Shown here: positions 54,939-63,085 of the stretch, in pieces
How positions within the stretch are numbered: the stretch's first letter is position 1
Layout: every line of letters starts with the position of its first letter
DNA from: Solitalea canadensis DSM 3403
GTDB lineage: Bacteria; Bacteroidota; Bacteroidia; Sphingobacteriales; Sphingobacteriaceae
NCBI RefSeq assembly: GCF_000242635.2
Contig: NC_017770.1
Span: 2,554,669 to 2,618,668, forward strand
Reading direction: 5' to 3'
DNA: 64,000 nucleotides
Position numbers and translations under genes: made by a program
The notes under the pieces: generated by a model
The model's database searches: none
What the model was told of the DNA's origin: nothing
Seen by the model: the letters and a program-made list of their open reading frames with translations, nothing else

Positions 54939-56400
54939 TTTATATATTAGAGTAAGCACAGATGAACAAGCTGATAAAGGTTATTCGCTTCGCAGCCAGG
55001 AAGACACTTTACTGAAATACTGTGAACTCAATTCTATAAAAATTCGTAATATAATTTCTGAAGACCATTCAGCAAAAACGTTCATTCGCCCGGAGTGGAC
55101 CAAACTTTTAGTCAATCTCAAAAAAAATAAAGGCAAAACTGATTTGATATTATTTACAAAATGGGATCGCTTTAGCCGAAATGCAAGTGATGCTTATCTT
55201 ATGATTAGTGCACTTCGCAAATTAGGAGTGGAACCTATGGCAATTGAACAACCATTGGATACAACAATTCCTGAAAACAAAATGATGCTTGCCGTTTACT
55301 TAACTGCACCTGAAATTGAAAATGACCGTAGGGCCTTAAATACCTTTTATGGAATAAGACAGGCAAAAAAAGAAGGTCGCTGGATGGGAATTGCACCGAT
55401 AGGTTACGTGAACAAAACTTATGAAAATGGAAAAAAATATATTGCATTAATTGAACCTCAAGCTTCAATAATGCGATGGGTATTTGAAGAAATTGCACAA
55501 GGGATATATTCTTCAGAACAAATCTTAAAAATGGCAAGAGAAAAAGGATTAATCTGTAGTAAAAATAATTTTTATACAGCAATCAAAAACCCTTGCTACT
55601 GTGGAAAGATAACCTTAGCAAAATTTAAAGATGAGGAGGCTCGTTTAATCCAAGGTCAGCATGAATCATTGATTTCGGAGTCCCTATTTTATAAAGTACA
55701 GGATATACTAATGGGGAGAAAAAAACAATATGGCACTCCAGTTGTGTCACCTGAAATGTTACCTCTAAGAGGATTTCTTAAATGCCCTAAATGTACAAGG
55801 ATGTTAACAGGGAGTGCTTCAAAAGGTAGGAATAAATATTTCTATTACTACCATTGTACTTCTAGTTGCGGCTGTCGATTTAGAGCTGATTTAGTCAACC
55901 AGTCATTTATTGATAATCTTAAAAATTTTATTCCAAGACCTGGAATGATTGAACTATATAAGGGAGTCATTATTGATCAATTCAATAATAAAACCAAGTT
56001 TTCTAAGGATGAGCGCAGGAAAATTGTTGTACTTATTGAGGCTCAAAACAATCGTTTAAGTAAAGCCAGAGAATTGTTGTTAGTTAATGATATTGATCCA
56101 ACGGATTACCGATTAATAAAAAAGGAATGTGAAGAGAAAATCATTAGACTAGAAGCTCAATTAAATAATCTGACATTAGATCCACTGCACAAAAATGATT
56201 TAAACTTATTATTGGAGAAAGTCGCCCTAAATCTATCCAAACTGGATATTATCTATACAAACTCAAATTCGGAGGCTAAAAGAATGATCATTGGTTCGAT
56301 CTACCCTGAAAAATTGACTTTTGACGGATTTCAACATCGAACCACTTATGTCAACGAAGCAATCTCGGAACAGGAACAAAAGTTGTGGAGTTTAGGATAA
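54925..56400 (+). CDS. Large serine recombinase
   Basis: A 491-aa protein. Resolvase catalytic domain (about 1-150): LYIRVSTDEQADKGYSLRSQ with the nucleophile Ser near residue 10, TKWDRFSRNASDAYLMISAL. Recombinase domain (about 160-265): FYGIRQAKKEGRWMGIAPIG. Zinc ribbon (about 285-325): LRGFLKCPKCTRMLTGSASK with Cys pairs and CTSSCGCRF. A coiled-coil C-terminal part follows (LIEAQNNRLSKARELLLVND). All catalytic motifs are intact. It may be a second mobile unit placed next to the tyrosine-recombinase element; its own attachment sites are not obvious. It is followed 31 bp later by an ISAon1-like element. Confidence 0.92.
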   Translation: MKTADLYIRVSTDEQADKGYSLRSQEDTLLKYCELNSIKIRNIISEDHSAKTFIRPEWTKLLVNLKKNKGKTDLILFTKWDRFSRNASDAYLMISALRKLGVEPMAIEQPLDTTIPENKMMLAVYLTAPEIENDRRALNTFYGIRQAKKEGRWMGIAPIGYVNKTYENGKKYIALIEPQASIMRWVFEEIAQGIYSSEQILKMAREKGLICSKNNFYTAIKNPCYCGKITLAKFKDEEARLIQGQHESLISESLFYKVQDILMGRKKQYGTPVVSPEMLPLRGFLKCPKCTRMLTGSASKGRNKYFYYYHCTSSCGCRFRADLVNQSFIDNLKNFIPRPGMIELYKGVIIDQFNNKTKFSKDERRKIVVLIEAQNNRLSKARELLLVNDIDPTDYRLIKKECEEKIIRLEAQLNNLTLDPLHKNDLNLLLEKVALNLSKLDIIYTNSNSEAKRMIIGSIYPEKLTFDGFQHRTTYVNEAISEQEQKLWSLG

Positions 56401-56431
56401 AAGCTGATTTTTGTGGATCAAAAAAAGAATA

Positions 56432-56797
56432 ATGCACGATTCCTTTCAAGCCCTTCTTCACTTGGTTATTCCCGAAGGTGTTTCAGATTATTTCAAACTG
56501 GTTGACCATAAAGCTGAAGCCAACTCCATTCATATTTACCTGGAAGAACTCAATAGCATTCCCCTGGAGTACCAGTCCAACCGGCTGCAATCCAAAGGTT
56601 TTTTCGATGAAGTGATTTTACAGGATTTTCCCCTCCGTGGCCGGGAGGTGTTCTTGCACGTGAAGCGTCGCCGATGGCTGAATTTAGATAGCAATAAAGT
56701 GGTTTTCCGTAACTGGGAGGTAGTGGCCAAGGGAACGCGAATCACCCAGGATTTTGCCGCTTTTTTAAAAGCTATCAGCCGATACCAAGGCACATAG
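56432..56797 (+). CDS. ISAon1-family transposase, N-terminal region protein
   Basis: A 121-aa product from the ATG at 56432 (MHDSFQALLHLVIPEGVSDY). It shows LEELNSIPLEYQSNRLQSKG, LQDFPLRGREVFLHVKRRRW and FRNWEVVAKGTRITQDFAAF. This is the small first ORF of ISAon1-like (ISL3-family) elements. Its end (AISRYQGT) overlaps the open region of the second ORF in the next frame (from 56778), consistent with a frameshift-expressed pair. Confidence 0.82.
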   Translation: MHDSFQALLHLVIPEGVSDYFKLVDHKAEANSIHIYLEELNSIPLEYQSNRLQSKGFFDEVILQDFPLRGREVFLHVKRRRWLNLDSNKVVFRNWEVVAKGTRITQDFAAFLKAISRYQGT

Positions 56798-57761
56798 CCT
56801 GCAAACGATCGGTTCATTTTATGGTGTTAACGGAAAGAAACTACAGCGCTATTATCGGGATAAACTCAGTGACTACTCCCTTTGGGAACACAAAGAGAAT
56901 GCTCGCAAGGGACTTGTTTTTGAACAGAATATGGGACCTTTTCTATCGATTGATGAAACCTCGCTGTCTCACGGAGAACTCTATACGGTGGTGACCAACA
57001 AGCAAGCAAAAGGGAAGGCAGGAACTTTAGTGGCCATTATGGAAGGCACCAAGTCGGAAACGATCATCCCTTTGCTGCAAAAGCTATCGCTGAAACAACG
57101 CAATAAGGTACAGGAAATAACCCTGGACCTGGCGGGCAACATGAGCCTGATTGCCAAGAAGTGTTTTCCCAATGCCACCCGGGTGATCGATCGGTTTCAT
57201 GTGCAGCAGTTGGCCACAGAAGCCTTGCAGGAGATAAGAATTAAATACCGCTGGCAAGCAATCGATGCAGAAAATCAAGCAATAGAAGATGCTAAAACAG
57301 CCCAAGTAACCTACTGCCCTCCGGTTCTCTCCAATGGAGATACGCTCAAGCAGCTGCTGGCCAGAAGCAGGTACCTCTTGTATAAAAAAGAGGATAACTG
57401 GACTGCCGAACAGGCCCAGAGGGCCGGCCTGTTATTTGAAAAATACCCCGATCTAAGAAAAGCCTATGAACTCACTCAAAAACTATCCTGGATCTTTAGT
57501 ACTACCACAGATAAATTATATGCTTTTGCAAGATTGGCCAAATGGAACGAACTGGTGGAACAATCGGGATTCAAGTCTTTCAATACCCTCTCCAGAACAA
57601 TTATTAATCACCATCAACACATTCTTAACTACTTTGATAACAAAAGCACCAATGCTTCTGCCGAATCGTTCAATGCCAAGATCAAAGCGTTCAGAGCTCA
57701 ATACAGGGGTGTGGGAAATGTGAATTTTTTCCTTTTCAGGCTGGCTAAATTATATGCTTAG
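56778..57761 (+). CDS. ISAon1-family (ISL3) DDE transposase
   Basis: The reading frame opens at 56778 (ADTKAHSLQTIGSFYGVNGK), likely reached by frameshift from the first ORF; an internal ATG at 56931 would cut off part of the protein. DDE-type catalytic core: FLSIDETSLSHGELYTVVTN (first Asp), ITLDLAGNMSLIAKKCFPNA then RVIDRFHVQQLATEALQEIR (second Asp), and NASAESFNAKIKAFRAQYRG (Glu), ending in the FFLFRLAKLYA tail. Complete by all visible motifs, so possibly still mobile. Terminal repeats are not clear to me; GTGGATC near 56413 and GTGGACT (complement of 57763-57769) are candidates. Confidence 0.85.
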   Translation, partial: ADTKAHSLQTIGSFYGVNGKKLQRYYRDKLSDYSLWEHKENARKGLVFEQNMGPFLSIDETSLSHGELYTVVTNKQAKGKAGTLVAIMEGTKSETIIPLLQKLSLKQRNKVQEITLDLAGNMSLIAKKCFPNATRVIDRFHVQQLATEALQEIRIKYRWQAIDAENQAIEDAKTAQVTYCPPVLSNGDTLKQLLARSRYLLYKKEDNWTAEQAQRAGLLFEKYPDLRKAYELTQKLSWIFSTTTDKLYAFARLAKWNELVEQSGFKSFNTLSRTIINHHQHILNYFDNKSTNASAESFNAKIKAFRAQYRGVGNVNFFLFRLAKLYA

Positions 57762-57835
57762 TCCACAGATTTTGGACCTGATCCGCAATCTCACTTATCT
57801 ATCAGATTAACAAGGAGTTATATCACAAAATAAAT

Positions 57836-57867
57836 GGGACAAATTCGAATAATCTCGATTTGTCCCA
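57836..57867 (-). terminator. Terminator after tRNA-His
   Basis: TGGGACAAAT pairs with ATTTGTCCCA, with an inner CGA/TCG pairing, directly downstream of the tRNA-His gene on the minus strand, followed by a T-rich stretch. Confidence 0.7.
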
Positions 57868-57872
57868 TCAAG

Positions 57873-57947
57873 GGTGGAATATGGGGCTCGAACCCACGAC
57901 CTCCTGAACCACAATCAGGCGCTCTAACCAACTGAGCTAAAACCACC
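57873..57947 (-). tRNA. tRNA-His (anticodon GTG)
   Basis: The minus strand has the extra 5' G (G-1) typical of tRNA-His. The D-arm is AGCTCAGTTGGTTAGAGC, the anticodon arm CCTGA-TTGTGGT-TCAGG with GTG as anticodon, and the T-arm GTGGG-TTCGAGC-CCCAT. CCA is not encoded. The acceptor stem pairs at G-1:C73, G1:C72, U2:A71, G3:C70, G4:C69 and U7:A66, but positions 5-68 and 6-67 read U-U, two adjacent mismatches. The last 13 bases of the gene are repeated, in a 14-bp identity, at 3922-3935. Confidence 0.9.
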
Positions 57948-58101
57948 GTTTATTTCCCGTTTGGGATTGCAAAAGTAACACTAGTTTCTATTTCTGCAAA
58001 ATATTAAACCAATATTTTTTCAATTAATCTCTAATTTACACAAAATGAATGTATTAATTTTTATGTGTTTTATTAAATCGGGGTTTTAGCATTAATCCTG
58101 C

Positions 58102-58109
58102 TATTTTTG
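58102..58109 (+). promoter_or_regulatory. Bacteroidota -7 element (TAnnTTTG) for rnhA
   Basis: TATTTTTG lies 17 bp before the rnhA start codon and fits the TAnnTTTG consensus; the upstream -33 TTG is not clear. It probably drives rnhA and the coupled MATE gene. Confidence 0.55.
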
Positions 58110-58126
58110 CAGCACACTAATTAAAC

Positions 58127-58585
58127 ATGATTGAAATTTTTACCGATGGCGCTTCAAGCGGCAACCCGGGGCCCGGTGGCTATGGTGCTATTTTGCGCGC
58201 AGGGAAACATTATAAAGAATTGTCGGCTGGCTTTAGGAAAACAACCAATAATCGCATGGAGTTATTGGCTGTTATTGTTGCACTTGAGGCCCTAAAAGCC
58301 GATAACCAACAAGTGTTGGTTTATTCAGACTCAAAATATGTGGTAGATGCAGTTGAAAAAGGATGGGTTTTCGGTTGGCAGAAAAAAGGCTATAAAGACA
58401 AAAAAAATCCTGATCTGTGGGAGCGGTTCTTAAAAATATACCGCAAACACCAGGTAAAGTTTCAATGGGTAAAAGGGCACGCTGGCCATCCGGAGAATGA
58501 ACGTTGCGATGAACTTGCAGTTCTTGCCGCCAAAACTCCCCCATTACAAGTCGATATTGCTTTTGAACGCGAAGAAAACAAATAA
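58127..58585 (+). CDS. rnhA: Ribonuclease HI
   Basis: A 152-aa protein, normal length. Catalytic residues visible: Asp7 in IFTDGASSGNPGPGGYG, Glu45 in NNRMELLAVI, Asp68 in VYSDSKYVVDAV and Asp128 in NERCDELA, with His121 in GHAGHPENE. Cleaves the RNA strand of RNA/DNA hybrids, in Okazaki-primer removal and R-loop clearance. Its stop directly precedes the GTG start of the MATE transporter gene, so the two are translationally linked. Confidence 0.95.
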   Translation: MIEIFTDGASSGNPGPGGYGAILRAGKHYKELSAGFRKTTNNRMELLAVIVALEALKADNQQVLVYSDSKYVVDAVEKGWVFGWQKKGYKDKKNPDLWERFLKIYRKHQVKFQWVKGHAGHPENERCDELAVLAAKTPPLQVDIAFEREENK

Positions 58586-59929
58586 GTGAGTACTACATTA
58601 ACTGCTGCTGCCGATAAAATAAGTTTCAGAGAAATTAATCGTTTGGCTATTCCTGCGTTATTGGCAGGTGTAGTAGAGCCGATCATTTCACTTACCGATC
58701 TGGTAATTGTTGGGAGAATTCCTTTTGATAAAACTGAAATTATTGCAGCAGTAGGTATTGCCAGCTCGTTAATATCTGCACTTACGTGGATCCTTGCCCA
58801 AACCAGTTCTGCTATTTCGTCGATAGTAGCTCGTTACCTGGGCAATAAACGTCTGTTTGAACTCGACAGCCTTGTAGTGCAAACATTCATTTTTAGCCTA
58901 TTGATGAGTGCTGTAGTAACATTGACCACTAAATATTTCTCTGTCGAGATCTTTAAACTCTATAATGCGAATGGAAAGATTCTGAGCTATGCCGTTGAGT
59001 ATTTCAATATCCGTGTTTGGGGATTTCCATTAAGTTTGATCACCTTTACGCTGTACGGCGTATTCAGGGGACTACAAAACACTGTTTGGTCGATGTACAT
59101 TGGACTTGCAGGCGGATTTTTACATATTTTCCTCGACATATTTTTAGTATTTGGCGTAAAAGGACTCATCCCTCCTATGAACATTGAAGGTGCAGCCTAT
59201 GCAAGTTTATTTACTCAAATACTCATGTTTTTGGTGGCCTTGTATTTCTTTATCACCAAAACACCATTCAAACTTCGTCCAGGCAAGTATATACATGCCG
59301 AGCTTTTCAACCTGATTAAATTAAGCATTAATCTATTTTTCAGAGCTGCCGCATTAAATTTTGCCTTTTACCTTGCCAACCGTTACGCTACCGGTTACGG
59401 AAAAGAACAAATTGCAGCACATGCTATTATTGCTAATATCTTCTTGTTCGTTGCTTTTGTAATCGATGGATATGGAAACGCAGGAAATGCTATTTCCGGT
59501 AAATTATTAGGCTCAAAGGATTTTAGGAAATTATGGTTATTGGGTATCGACCTTAATAAAATCGTTATTGCTATTGCGGTTGGAATAATGGTCATTTGTG
59601 GTGTTTGTTATTCTTTTATTGGCAAATTGTTTACCAGTGATCCTCATGTACTAAAACTCTTTTATCAAACCTTTTGGATATTACTGTTAATGCTTCCTAT
59701 CAATGCAGTAGCATTTACTTTTGATGCAATCTATAAAGGATTAGGCGAAGCTGTTTTTCTCCGGAACTTATTAATTGGAGCCACCTTTATCGGTTTCATC
59801 CCTGCTTTATGGTTGTTTGACAAGCTAAACATGCAATTATACGGTATCTGGACAGCCTTCACCATTTTTATGCTTTACCGGGCAATCGGTTCTTATTGGA
59901 AATTCAAAGCGAAGTATCTTGTGAGTTAG
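58586..59929 (+). CDS. MATE-family efflux transporter
   Basis: A 447-aa protein with about 12 membrane helices in two MatE repeats (about 20-180 and 240-405). Repeat 1 begins REINRLAIPALLAGVVEPII and SLTDLVIVGR; the central motif LNFAFYLANRYATGYGKEQI opens repeat 2. The start is the GTG at 58586 immediately after the rnhA stop, giving MSTTLTAAADKISFRE. The family exports cationic drugs or metabolites with Na+ or H+; the substrate here is unknown. DinF-like subgroup by general look. Confidence 0.9.
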   Translation: MSTTLTAAADKISFREINRLAIPALLAGVVEPIISLTDLVIVGRIPFDKTEIIAAVGIASSLISALTWILAQTSSAISSIVARYLGNKRLFELDSLVVQTFIFSLLMSAVVTLTTKYFSVEIFKLYNANGKILSYAVEYFNIRVWGFPLSLITFTLYGVFRGLQNTVWSMYIGLAGGFLHIFLDIFLVFGVKGLIPPMNIEGAAYASLFTQILMFLVALYFFITKTPFKLRPGKYIHAELFNLIKLSINLFFRAAALNFAFYLANRYATGYGKEQIAAHAIIANIFLFVAFVIDGYGNAGNAISGKLLGSKDFRKLWLLGIDLNKIVIAIAVGIMVICGVCYSFIGKLFTSDPHVLKLFYQTFWILLLMLPINAVAFTFDAIYKGLGEAVFLRNLLIGATFIGFIPALWLFDKLNMQLYGIWTAFTIFMLYRAIGSYWKFKAKYLVS

Positions 59930-60256
59930 ATTTGAGATGTTAGATTTGAGATGTGAGACTTCTTAACTATTTCAGTTCCCTTTCTTGTTTTAGAATTTTC
60001 TTTAGATGTGGGATCTGGGATAGCAGAGAATCTCCAGTAAAAAATACCATTCATTTCTCACATCGCATACCTAACATCTCAATCTAAAACTATTCTGCTC
60101 TCAAATCCCATGTCTCAAATTTCACGTCTCAATTAAAAAAACACCCAGCTCTCAAATCTCAAATCCCATATTTCAAATCTAACACCAATCTAAAACCACC
60201 CAGTTCTCAAATCCCATATCTCAAATCGCATATCTAACATTCCGTATCTCAAATAT
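59930..60256. repeat. Degenerate short repeats in inverted arrangement
   Basis: After the MATE stop the DNA carries TTAGATTTGAGATGT twice (59933-59960). After a gap come many variants of the complement, for example CTCAAATCCCATATCTCAA and ATCTCAATCTAAAA (60075-60256), including a doubled longer unit with AATCTAAAACCACCCAG near 60188-60205. The two sides can pair over long stretches. No protein is encoded. It could act as a terminator or a substrate of an unknown repeat-generating process. Confidence 0.6.
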
Positions 60257-60259
60257 AAT

Positions 60260-60277
60260 TTTTAGACAAGTCTAAAA
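60260..60277. promoter_or_regulatory. Palindromic operator upstream of TonB receptor
   Basis: TTTTAGAC-AA-GTCTAAAA, a perfect 8+2+8 palindrome, 30 bp before the -7 element. Its size and form resemble sites of DtxR/MntR-type metal-dependent repressors, which would suit an iron- or manganese-controlled receptor; the regulator is not in the window. Confidence 0.55.
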
Positions 60278-60306
60278 TTATATTTAAATATAACTAATAA
60301 AATATT

Positions 60307-60314
60307 TACATTTG
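60307..60314 (+). promoter_or_regulatory. Bacteroidota -7 element (TAnnTTTG)
   Basis: TACATTTG, 16 bp before the receptor start codon and 29 bp after the palindrome, so a repressor bound there would cover the -33 region. Confidence 0.65.
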
Positions 60315-60330
60315 CGTAAACCTAACATAA

Positions 60331-62544
60331 ATGAAACAGTACATTTACTACATCGTGCTTATGCTCTCTTTATGCAGTTTGCAGACTGCTGCTCAAAATG
60401 GCTCGATTAAAGGAGTTATAAAATCCAAAGGAAAACCCATTGAAAATGTTCAAATCAGCATTGAAGGCAGACCCAATGCTTTTTTTTCAGATCAAAAAGG
60501 TTTTTATCAACTTACCGATGTTCCGCCTGGAAAGTTGAAACTTTATTTTACTGCTTACGATTTTGAGAATGAAAATCGTAGTGTACAACTAAAACCAGGA
60601 GACACGCTTACGGTTAATATTGAATTAGCTCCCGTAAACACCAAAATGCTGGATGAAGTAGTAGTAAGCGGTACTATGAAAGAAGTTTCCAAGCTAAAAT
60701 CTCCCATTCCGGTTGAAGTATATACGCCTACCCTTTTTAAGAAAAACCCATCTCCAAGTATTTTCGAATCGCTAGGAATGATTAATGGTGTACAGCCTCA
60801 GTTAAATTGCAATGTTTGTAATACTGGCGACATTCACATTAACGGTATGGAAGGCCCTTATACCATGATATTAATTGACGGAATGCCCATTGTAAGTAGC
60901 CTGGCTACTGTTTATGGACTGTCAGGTATTCCTAATAGCATGGTAAAACGAATTGAAGTGGTAAAAGGTCCGGCCTCTACTCTTTACGGCTCCGAAGCTG
61001 TTGGCGGACTGGTAAATATCATCACTAAAGATCCGGGATCTTCTCCCCGCTTTAATACCGATTTATCCGCAACAGGGTATGGAGAATACAATGCAGATGT
61101 TGCTGCTAAATTCAAAGCAGGAAGAGCTAATGCGTTAGTTGGTGTTAATTATTTCAACTATTCGGGTTTACATGATAGTAATAGCGATTACTTTACAGAT
61201 GTTACGCTGCAAAACCGTGCTTCCGTCTTTAATAAATGGAGTCTTGGGCTGGCAAGCGGACGATCTGCCAATCTTGCTGTGCGTTATGTATATGAGAATC
61301 GATGGGGCGGACAATTAAACTGGACGCCGGATTTCCGTGGTAGCGATAGCATTTACGGCGAATCCGTTAAAACCAACCGTTTTGAACTTTTGGGAAATAT
61401 AGATCTACCCAACCAGTTCGTGGTTGATTATTCCTACAATTACCATTTACAGGATTCGTACTACGGAATCAATAAATTTTATGCGACTCAACAAGTGGCT
61501 TTTGCACAACTTCGATGGTCGAAAAATATTGGCCAGCATGAATTGTTAGCCGGATTGCCCTTACGATATACTATTTATGATGACAACACATCCGGAACGA
61601 AAGCGATAAATGGAGTTAATGCTCCTTCAAAAACATTTTTGCCGGGTATTTTTGTTCAGGATGAATGGAAAACCTCTGAGAAGCTTAGTATTTTAGCCGG
61701 TATCCGTTATGATCACCATAATGAACATGGCAACATTTTTACACCTCGGTTAAGCTTTAAATACGCTCCCAACACTACTAATACGATACGCTTGAGCGCA
61801 GGAAATGGATACCGTGTTGTTAATTTATTTACGGAAGACCATGCTGCTTTAACGGGTGCACGTGAAGTGGTTATTAAAAACGACCTGCTGCCCGAACGAT
61901 CGTGGAATGTCAACCTTAATTATTCAACGATTATTAGTCATAGTGCCGGATTTATTGGCTTAGACGGAAGTGTGTTCTATACTTATTTTACGAATAAAAT
62001 TACGGGTGACTTCCTTACGGATCCTTCAAAGATCATTTATGACAACCTGAATGGTTACGCAATATCAAAAGGTCTTACACTTAACACCGATTTTAGCTTT
62101 ACTAATGGCTTAAAAATTATGTTAGGGGCTACTTATATGGACGTTTATCAAAAGGATGATATAAACGGACAAATGATTACTACGCCACAGCTATTTGCTC
62201 CCAAAATTTCGGGAACTTATGCGGTTAGTTACACCATTCAACCTTGGAAATTGTTGATTGACCTAACAGGGAAAGTGAACGGACCAATGCATTTACCTAC
62301 TGTTCCAAATGATTTCAGGCCGGCAAAATCACCTTATTACAACCTGATGAATATCCAGTTAACTAAGCGTTTCAATAAGGATATTGAAATATATGGAGGA
62401 TGTAAAAACTTATTGAATTTTGTCCCTCAAAATCCATTGTTTAAGCCGGAAGATCCATTCGGACCTGAGTTTGATACCACTTACAATTATGCCCCGATCC
62501 AAGGTATCAAAGGTTTCCTTGGCATTAGGTATACTGTAAAGTAA
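60331..62544 (+). CDS. TonB-dependent receptor, siderophore/metal type
   Basis: A 737-aa protein with a signal peptide (IVLMLSLCSLQTAAQ). A carboxypeptidase-like domain covers about 22-110 (GSIKGVIKSKGKPIENVQIS). The plug covers about 115-240 (PSIFESLGMINGVQPQLNCN then VCNTGDIHINGMEGPYTMIL, VVKGPASTLYGSEAVGGLVN). The barrel follows, ending NYAPIQGIKGFLGIRYTVK. It has no STN domain, so unlike the receptors at 7038 and 17815 it does not signal through FecR. The plug contains a CNVC motif (Cys pair), seen in receptors for copper or heme-like ligands, which is suggestive only. The upstream palindrome and promoter indicate metal-responsive control. Confidence 0.9.
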   Translation: MKQYIYYIVLMLSLCSLQTAAQNGSIKGVIKSKGKPIENVQISIEGRPNAFFSDQKGFYQLTDVPPGKLKLYFTAYDFENENRSVQLKPGDTLTVNIELAPVNTKMLDEVVVSGTMKEVSKLKSPIPVEVYTPTLFKKNPSPSIFESLGMINGVQPQLNCNVCNTGDIHINGMEGPYTMILIDGMPIVSSLATVYGLSGIPNSMVKRIEVVKGPASTLYGSEAVGGLVNIITKDPGSSPRFNTDLSATGYGEYNADVAAKFKAGRANALVGVNYFNYSGLHDSNSDYFTDVTLQNRASVFNKWSLGLASGRSANLAVRYVYENRWGGQLNWTPDFRGSDSIYGESVKTNRFELLGNIDLPNQFVVDYSYNYHLQDSYYGINKFYATQQVAFAQLRWSKNIGQHELLAGLPLRYTIYDDNTSGTKAINGVNAPSKTFLPGIFVQDEWKTSEKLSILAGIRYDHHNEHGNIFTPRLSFKYAPNTTNTIRLSAGNGYRVVNLFTEDHAALTGAREVVIKNDLLPERSWNVNLNYSTIISHSAGFIGLDGSVFYTYFTNKITGDFLTDPSKIIYDNLNGYAISKGLTLNTDFSFTNGLKIMLGATYMDVYQKDDINGQMITTPQLFAPKISGTYAVSYTIQPWKLLIDLTGKVNGPMHLPTVPNDFRPAKSPYYNLMNIQLTKRFNKDIEIYGGCKNLLNFVPQNPLFKPEDPFGPEFDTTYNYAPIQGIKGFLGIRYTVK

Positions 62545-62600
62545 TAATTGGTAAAATGTTGATTTTTAAGGATACAAAAGCTTAGAAATAATATTACTTC

Positions 62601-62636
62601 AAACAAAAAGGCTTCCTATAGGAAGCCTTTTTGTTT
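62601..62636 (+). terminator. Strong terminator of the receptor gene
   Basis: A perfect 16-bp inverted repeat (AAACAAAAAGGCTTCC and complement) with a TATA loop and T-run, 57 bp after the receptor stop. Confidence 0.88.
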
Positions 62637-62745
62637 GACCATTATAAAAGTCTAAAGATCATTAATAACTTTTATGACTGCGAAGTATTAAACACACCCC
62701 TAAAGGGGAATCCATACTGCTTGAAAAAATCACTCTCTACATTAA

Positions 62746-62880
62746 TCAGAGTTAATAATTGATGTTAACTCTGACATATGTTCAATTCCACCTTGTACAG
62801 TTCGGAAGAGTTGAATTTGGTTTCGACAGAAACTGCGGGAGAACTGTACGCAGTCTCGGCTTAGCCGAGAGCGTTTTTTT
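62746..62880 (+). ncRNA. Candidate structured small RNA
   Basis: Three hairpins follow one another. TCAGAGTTAA/TTAACTCTGA (62746-62774) is a perfect 10-bp stem. GTACAGTTC/GAACTGTAC (62795-62849) is a perfect 9-bp outer stem enclosing GTTTC-GACA-GAAAC. TCTCGGC-TTA-GCCGAGA (62854-62870) is followed by GCG and seven T (62874-62880), a textbook terminator. No intact gene precedes it apart from the terminated receptor gene, so the terminator needs its own transcript. I do not recognise a known riboswitch or sRNA family. A 73-aa frame across it (62759-62980) has no protein character. Confidence 0.55.
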
Positions 62881-63085
62881 GCTTACTTTTTTTCGCTGCA
62901 GAAAAACATGCGAAGCATTCTTGAATACCATTGAAATGAAACACTGCATGAAAAAAGTAAGTCCCGCGGAAAGCGACTAAGTGAAATAAAGCATAGTCGA
63001 ATCTAAAATGAGGCATTTTGGACACCACTGTCAATAGCAAATAACCTCAGGATGGAAAAGGATATCCGGATCCTGTTGAAGTACC
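62881..63085. other. Gene-free stretch with further inverted repeat
   Basis: CTTACTTTTTT (62882-62892) pairs with AAAAAAGTAAG (62951-62961), enclosing TTTCG/CGAA. No supported gene. The minus-strand deacetylase ends at 63086. Confidence 0.4.

Noticed and set aside
62759-62980. 73-codon open frame
   Set aside because: It runs across three strong hairpins and a terminator, has no ribosome-binding site I can see and no protein character; a structured RNA explains the DNA better.
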